Below are positions 60,634 to 64,000 of a DNA stretch of 64,000 nt, piece by piece. A program made the position numbers and the translations under genes. Under the pieces are notes generated by a model that saw only the letters and a list, made by a program, of their open reading frames with translations, did not search any database and had not been told where the DNA came from. Source of the stretch: Lodderomyces elongisporus (Eukaryota > Ascomycota > Pichiomycetes > Serinales > Debaryomycetaceae); NCBI RefSeq assembly GCF_030384665.1, contig NC_083674.1:930001-994000 (forward strand), given 5' to 3'. Position 1 is the first letter of the stretch; each line of letters starts with the position of its first letter.

Positions 60634-63600
60634 ATGACAGGCCACAGTGAGAGGTCCGAGGAAAGACGCATTGAAGATAGCGAACGACTGCCGCATAAAC
60701 TACCCATCAACGCTATAGCCCCATCAGACCGCGATTCGATTAGAATACCATCGCCAGTAAGATTAAACAGTCCACACATGCCCAAAAATGACTCTCGATT
60801 GGCAAATGGCGGATCCGTCAAACCCAATCTCAATAGCACTTTGAACAATCGTAACACGAGTGCATACTACCAAACGAGCGAGACGATACACAATCCAAAA
60901 CCCACACATTTTAATAATAAAGCGCCACAGTTCTCCCTCAATACCGCTGCAACAGTAACTGCAACAAATGCACTTGCAAGTGCAAGTGCAAATGCAAGTG
61001 CAAATGCAAGCGCAAATACAACAATAGCCACTTCCAGTGACAGTGGTGCTCTTGGCGAAGATAATGAAATTGTTGAGTTTGGAACTATAACATCACCTCC
61101 TTCAACATTTCCTTCAACACCCAACTCTGTTGACTCATCAGCAATGCCAACAGCCTCTTCTCTAAATCTCCCGAGACTCGTGCACAAATGGACACACACC
61201 CATTCAATCTTGTGTTGCATCGCTTCGCCTAAAAACCGCCTTCTAATATGCGGTACGCAAGACGGGAAAGTCTTGGTGTTTGACTTGTCGACTTATAGCT
61301 TGAAATACGAGATCGATCGAGGAGAAGGAAGCCACCAAATACACTCCATACTAACACTAACATTGAGCAAAAACGAAGACTTTTTGTTTGTTGGCGGATC
61401 AGACTCATTAGTCAAAGTCTACAACATTAATGGATTTGTATGCACTCACGTCATATACTCATTAGTAGACATTGGCGATATCTTTTCAATCGTTTGGTGC
61501 GACCAATCGCAGACCTTATACATTGGAGCACAGAATGCGAGCATACTATGGTGCAAATTGTCCGATGCAGACAATACGACACAACTAAATAACATGCCCA
61601 ACTTCCGTTACGACAAGTTCTTTGACTCAAAGGGACCAGGAGGTTCAAAAAACACGCTTCAAACTAGACACGAGCTTTATAGGAAAAACTCCAATAGTGT
61701 AAGGGAAAACAATTCAACTACTATCAAATTTATCGAATGCAAAAACGAAGAAATTGTCAGATTTGCACATCACGGATACGTCTATTGTCTTGAAATAGTT
61801 GACACCCCCATTGGCCATTTTAACGAATGCAAATACCTTGTGTCTGCTGGAGGCGATGGAGTAATTAATATCTGGTCCATGAAAAATAAGAAATTGACAA
61901 AGTTGACCTCTTTACAAAATGACGAATCGGTCTTATCAATGTGCCTCCAAAACTCCTTACTATACGTTGGCGTTGGTGACTCAAATATCAACGTATGGGA
62001 CTTGATGACTCTACAGAAGATTAGATCATTCCAGTTTACAGACCGCGAACTGAATGAGGTTTTGAGTATTGCAGTTCACAATGATGCATTGTTCAAGGCG
62101 TGTGCATATTCGGGGTTGGTGAAATTGACCATGAAATACAGAGATGTGTCAAATAGTGTTTTGATGAGTCCTCAAGAAGAAGATGGCGTTACCAATACTG
62201 TTAATGTTTTCAAGTTGGGGCAAGAAGTTTTCCTTCTTGCTGGTGGAAACAAGAACCTTTCGTTATGGAATATCAGCGATGGAGCCGAGGGTGAAGAAAT
62301 CTCACCACATTCGGCTTCGCTGGCAACCGTTCCATGCACAAGACTTGGCAACAACGACTTGCTCTCAATGTTGAAAAAATTTGTAACTTACAAAACAATT
62401 AGTAAGACACCGGAGCTTTACCTTGAAGATAGTCGACATTGTGCGCAATTTTTGTCCAAATTGCTCAACAATTTCGGCGCTTACCAAACTAAATTGTTAC
62501 CAGTTCAAGATGGGAACCCAATTGTTTTTGCAGAGTTTAAAGCAAACTCTAATTTAAACTCTAGCTCAGGTTCTAGTTCAGGTTCTAGTTCAGGTTCTAA
62601 TTCAGGTTCTAATTCAGGTTCTGATTCAGGTCCTGATTCAGGTCCTGATTCAAGTGCAGAGCTCAAGTTTTCAAAGCTGGAGCGTATTTTGTATTATGCG
62701 CATTATGATGTTGTTGATGCTACACGGCAAGAGGCTCAGGACTGGAGCACAAACCCATTTGTCTTGACAGCAAAGGAAGGGAATCTTTATGCTCGAGGTG
62801 TCAGCGATAACAAGGGCCCTACTTTAGCAGCAGTTTATGCTGTTGCCGAGCTATTTTCTAAAAAGGAACTAACTTGTGATGTTGTATTTATAATCGAAGG
62901 CGAGGAAGAATGTGGGTCGCTTCGATTCCAGGATGTTATAAAACAACACAAGGAGTTGATTGGAGATATTGATTGGGTCTTGTTGAGCAACTCGTATTGG
63001 TTAGATGACTATACTCCATGTTTGAACTATGGATTGAGAGGTGTGATAAATGCTAATGTCACCATCAAGTCTGATAGACCAGATAGACATTCAGGTGTTG
63101 ATGGAGGAGTTAGTAGAGAACCGGTGATGGATATGGTTCAAGTGCTTAGCACATTAATGGATCCAACCACTCAGGAAATAAAAATTGATGGATTTTACGA
63201 TGATATATTACCTTTAACAGCTGTTGAGGAACAACTATACGAAAAAATTAGAGAGATGCTGAAAACATCAGTTGATATTGATATTCTAAAGGCTAAGTGG
63301 AGACAGCCTTCGTTAACTATTCACAAGATACAAGTTTCGGGACCCAATAACAATACAGTTATACCCCAAGTTGTTAAGGCTACAATTTCCTTGCGTATTG
63401 TGCCAAACCAAGATTTGGAAACAATTAAACAGAAACTTAAAGACCATCTTGGTAATGTGTTTAGCTCACTTGGTTCAGATAACTCCTTACTGGTGAATGT
63501 ATTCCATGAAGCTGAGCCTTGGCTTGGAGACCCTGAAAACAAAATGTACCAAATCTTGCGTGAGAATGTGCAACATCATTGGCAACAAGAGCCTATATTT

Positions 63601-63792
63601 ATTAGAGAAGGTGGATCGATTCCCTCGGTAAGGTTCTTGGAGAAATGCTTTGGCGCGCCAGCTGCACAGATCCCATGTGGCCAATCAAGTGATAACGCTC
63701 ATTTAAAGGATGAAAAACTTCGAATTGTTAATTTGTTCAAGTTGAGAAGCATTTTGACAGACACCTTTAAGGAGATTGGCTCTCAAAAATAA
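60634..63792 (+). CDS. DUG2: Glutathione-degradation subunit Dug2 (WD40 + M20 peptidase)
   Basis: Dug2 with Dug3 cleaves the gamma-glutamyl bond of glutathione in the cytosol, feeding cysteine recycling. The 1052-residue protein has a disordered Ser/Asn/Ala-rich N-terminus (including an Ala-Ser/Ala-Asn repeat at about 110-130), WD40 repeats (about 190-560, for example LLICGTQDGKVLVFDL and LVSAGGDGVINIWSM) and a C-terminal M20 metallopeptidase domain. Metal-site motifs are AHYDVVDA (His690 region), DNKGPTLAAVYA and EGEEECGS. A Ser-Gly repeat of about 30 residues (about 643-675) is inserted shortly before the catalytic domain. S. cerevisiae Dug2 is 878 residues. The start at 60634 (MTGHSERSEERR) is the first ATG; the frame is open upstream to a TTG only. 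Confidence 0.93.
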   Translation: MTGHSERSEERRIEDSERLPHKLPINAIAPSDRDSIRIPSPVRLNSPHMPKNDSRLANGGSVKPNLNSTLNNRNTSAYYQTSETIHNPKPTHFNNKAPQFSLNTAATVTATNALASASANASANASANTTIATSSDSGALGEDNEIVEFGTITSPPSTFPSTPNSVDSSAMPTASSLNLPRLVHKWTHTHSILCCIASPKNRLLICGTQDGKVLVFDLSTYSLKYEIDRGEGSHQIHSILTLTLSKNEDFLFVGGSDSLVKVYNINGFVCTHVIYSLVDIGDIFSIVWCDQSQTLYIGAQNASILWCKLSDADNTTQLNNMPNFRYDKFFDSKGPGGSKNTLQTRHELYRKNSNSVRENNSTTIKFIECKNEEIVRFAHHGYVYCLEIVDTPIGHFNECKYLVSAGGDGVINIWSMKNKKLTKLTSLQNDESVLSMCLQNSLLYVGVGDSNINVWDLMTLQKIRSFQFTDRELNEVLSIAVHNDALFKACAYSGLVKLTMKYRDVSNSVLMSPQEEDGVTNTVNVFKLGQEVFLLAGGNKNLSLWNISDGAEGEEISPHSASLATVPCTRLGNNDLLSMLKKFVTYKTISKTPELYLEDSRHCAQFLSKLLNNFGAYQTKLLPVQDGNPIVFAEFKANSNLNSSSGSSSGSSSGSNSGSNSGSDSGPDSGPDSSAELKFSKLERILYYAHYDVVDATRQEAQDWSTNPFVLTAKEGNLYARGVSDNKGPTLAAVYAVAELFSKKELTCDVVFIIEGEEECGSLRFQDVIKQHKELIGDIDWVLLSNSYWLDDYTPCLNYGLRGVINANVTIKSDRPDRHSGVDGGVSREPVMDMVQVLSTLMDPTTQEIKIDGFYDDILPLTAVEEQLYEKIREMLKTSVDIDILKAKWRQPSLTIHKIQVSGPNNNTVIPQVVKATISLRIVPNQDLETIKQKLKDHLGNVFSSLGSDNSLLVNVFHEAEPWLGDPENKMYQILRENVQHHWQQEPIFIREGGSIPSVRFLEKCFGAPAAQIPCGQSSDNAHLKDEKLRIVNLFKLRSILTDTFKEIGSQK
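62560..62658. repeat. Coding TCAGGTTCT-type repeat in DUG2
   Basis: Tandem 12-base units of the form GGTTCTxxTTCA encode Gly-Ser-x-Ser with x drifting from Ser to Asn to Asp, and later Ser to Pro. The graded change along the array suggests expansion followed by point mutation. Confidence 0.85.
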
Positions 63793-64000
63793 AAATTAAA
63801 TTACTTTAGGAGAGAAGAGAAGAAGAAACATACAAAGAATAATTTTATAGTGATCCTCTATTAAATATTCATCTATTGATAAAGCAGGTAAATTTTTTCA
63901 GATTATACAGAAGTTCAAATCCAGACTGGATTTGATTTTTTTATTGAAATAGCATACTCGGCGAGTGGCGCCATCCAACGATAAATTTTTGTTTAGTCCT
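63793..64000. other. Spacer after DUG2 to the window end
   Basis: This is 208 bases of 3' flank with an AATCCAGACTGGATTTG inverted repeat (about 63919-63934). No gene is visible before the window ends. Confidence 0.5.

Noticed and set aside
63911..63934. GTTCAAATC match to a tRNA B box
   Set aside because: No A box lies upstream and no acceptor or anticodon stem can be drawn; the flanks form a different small inverted repeat.

Overview
The window is chromosomal DNA of an ascomycete yeast in the CTG (Candida/Lodderomyces) clade. It holds 30 protein genes, mostly single-exon, with AT-rich spacers full of microsatellites. The histone, sugar-transporter, septin and porin sequences are Candida-like. 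An in-frame CTG codon in CDC3 (16371-16373) falls where the S. cerevisiae protein, as I recall it, has Thr, which suits CTG read as Ser. Any Leu predicted from CTG should therefore be treated as Ser. The many Gln, Asn, Asp and Ser repeats inside proteins resemble Lodderomyces elongisporus or the C. parapsilosis group, but the species is not proved.

Layout. 1-6.4 kb: an HGT1-like glucose transporter, GPI18 and a membrane-anchored DUF3445 protein. 6.9-26.3 kb: a histone region, with a divergent H3-H4 pair at one end and a divergent H2B-H2A pair at the other. Between them lie an unknown acidic protein, a two-exon RPN13, a CinA-like protein, a two-exon septin CDC3, a TMEM33/Pom33 protein and BST1. 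27-35.3 kb: LOA1, IST3, ERB1, a Nudix hydrolase and a YMR087W-like macro-domain protein with a long Gln/His tract. 37-47.8 kb: mitochondrial porin POR1, CTK2, MAD2, a two-exon BET4, NOP9 and mitochondrial aspartyl-tRNA synthetase MSD1. 49-63.8 kb: a KRE2/MNT1-family mannosyltransferase, CUZ1, RPP1, ELA1, an SPX-domain phosphate transporter and DUG2.

The window has no operons, but themes recur. All four core histones are present. GPI18 and BST1 act on GPI anchors. ERB1, NOP9 and RPP1 act on rRNA or tRNA, and ERB1 and NOP9 have PAC-like GATGAG sites upstream. RPN13 and CUZ1 serve the proteasome and Cdc48, and a perfect PACE (Rpn4) site lies upstream of CUZ1. POR1 and MSD1 are mitochondrial.

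Three spliceosomal introns could be reconstructed (RPN13, CDC3, BET4). Each has a consensus donor, a branch site and a frame-preserving acceptor. I found no tRNA, rRNA, transposon, LTR or CRISPR array. I found no convincing unknown multi-gene system. The best leads are the DEUBAD domain on a yeast Rpn13, the CinA-like protein lacking its usual Ser, a septin with an altered G3 motif, a near-perfect 24-nt palindrome at 9791-9814, and two unverified small coding candidates.
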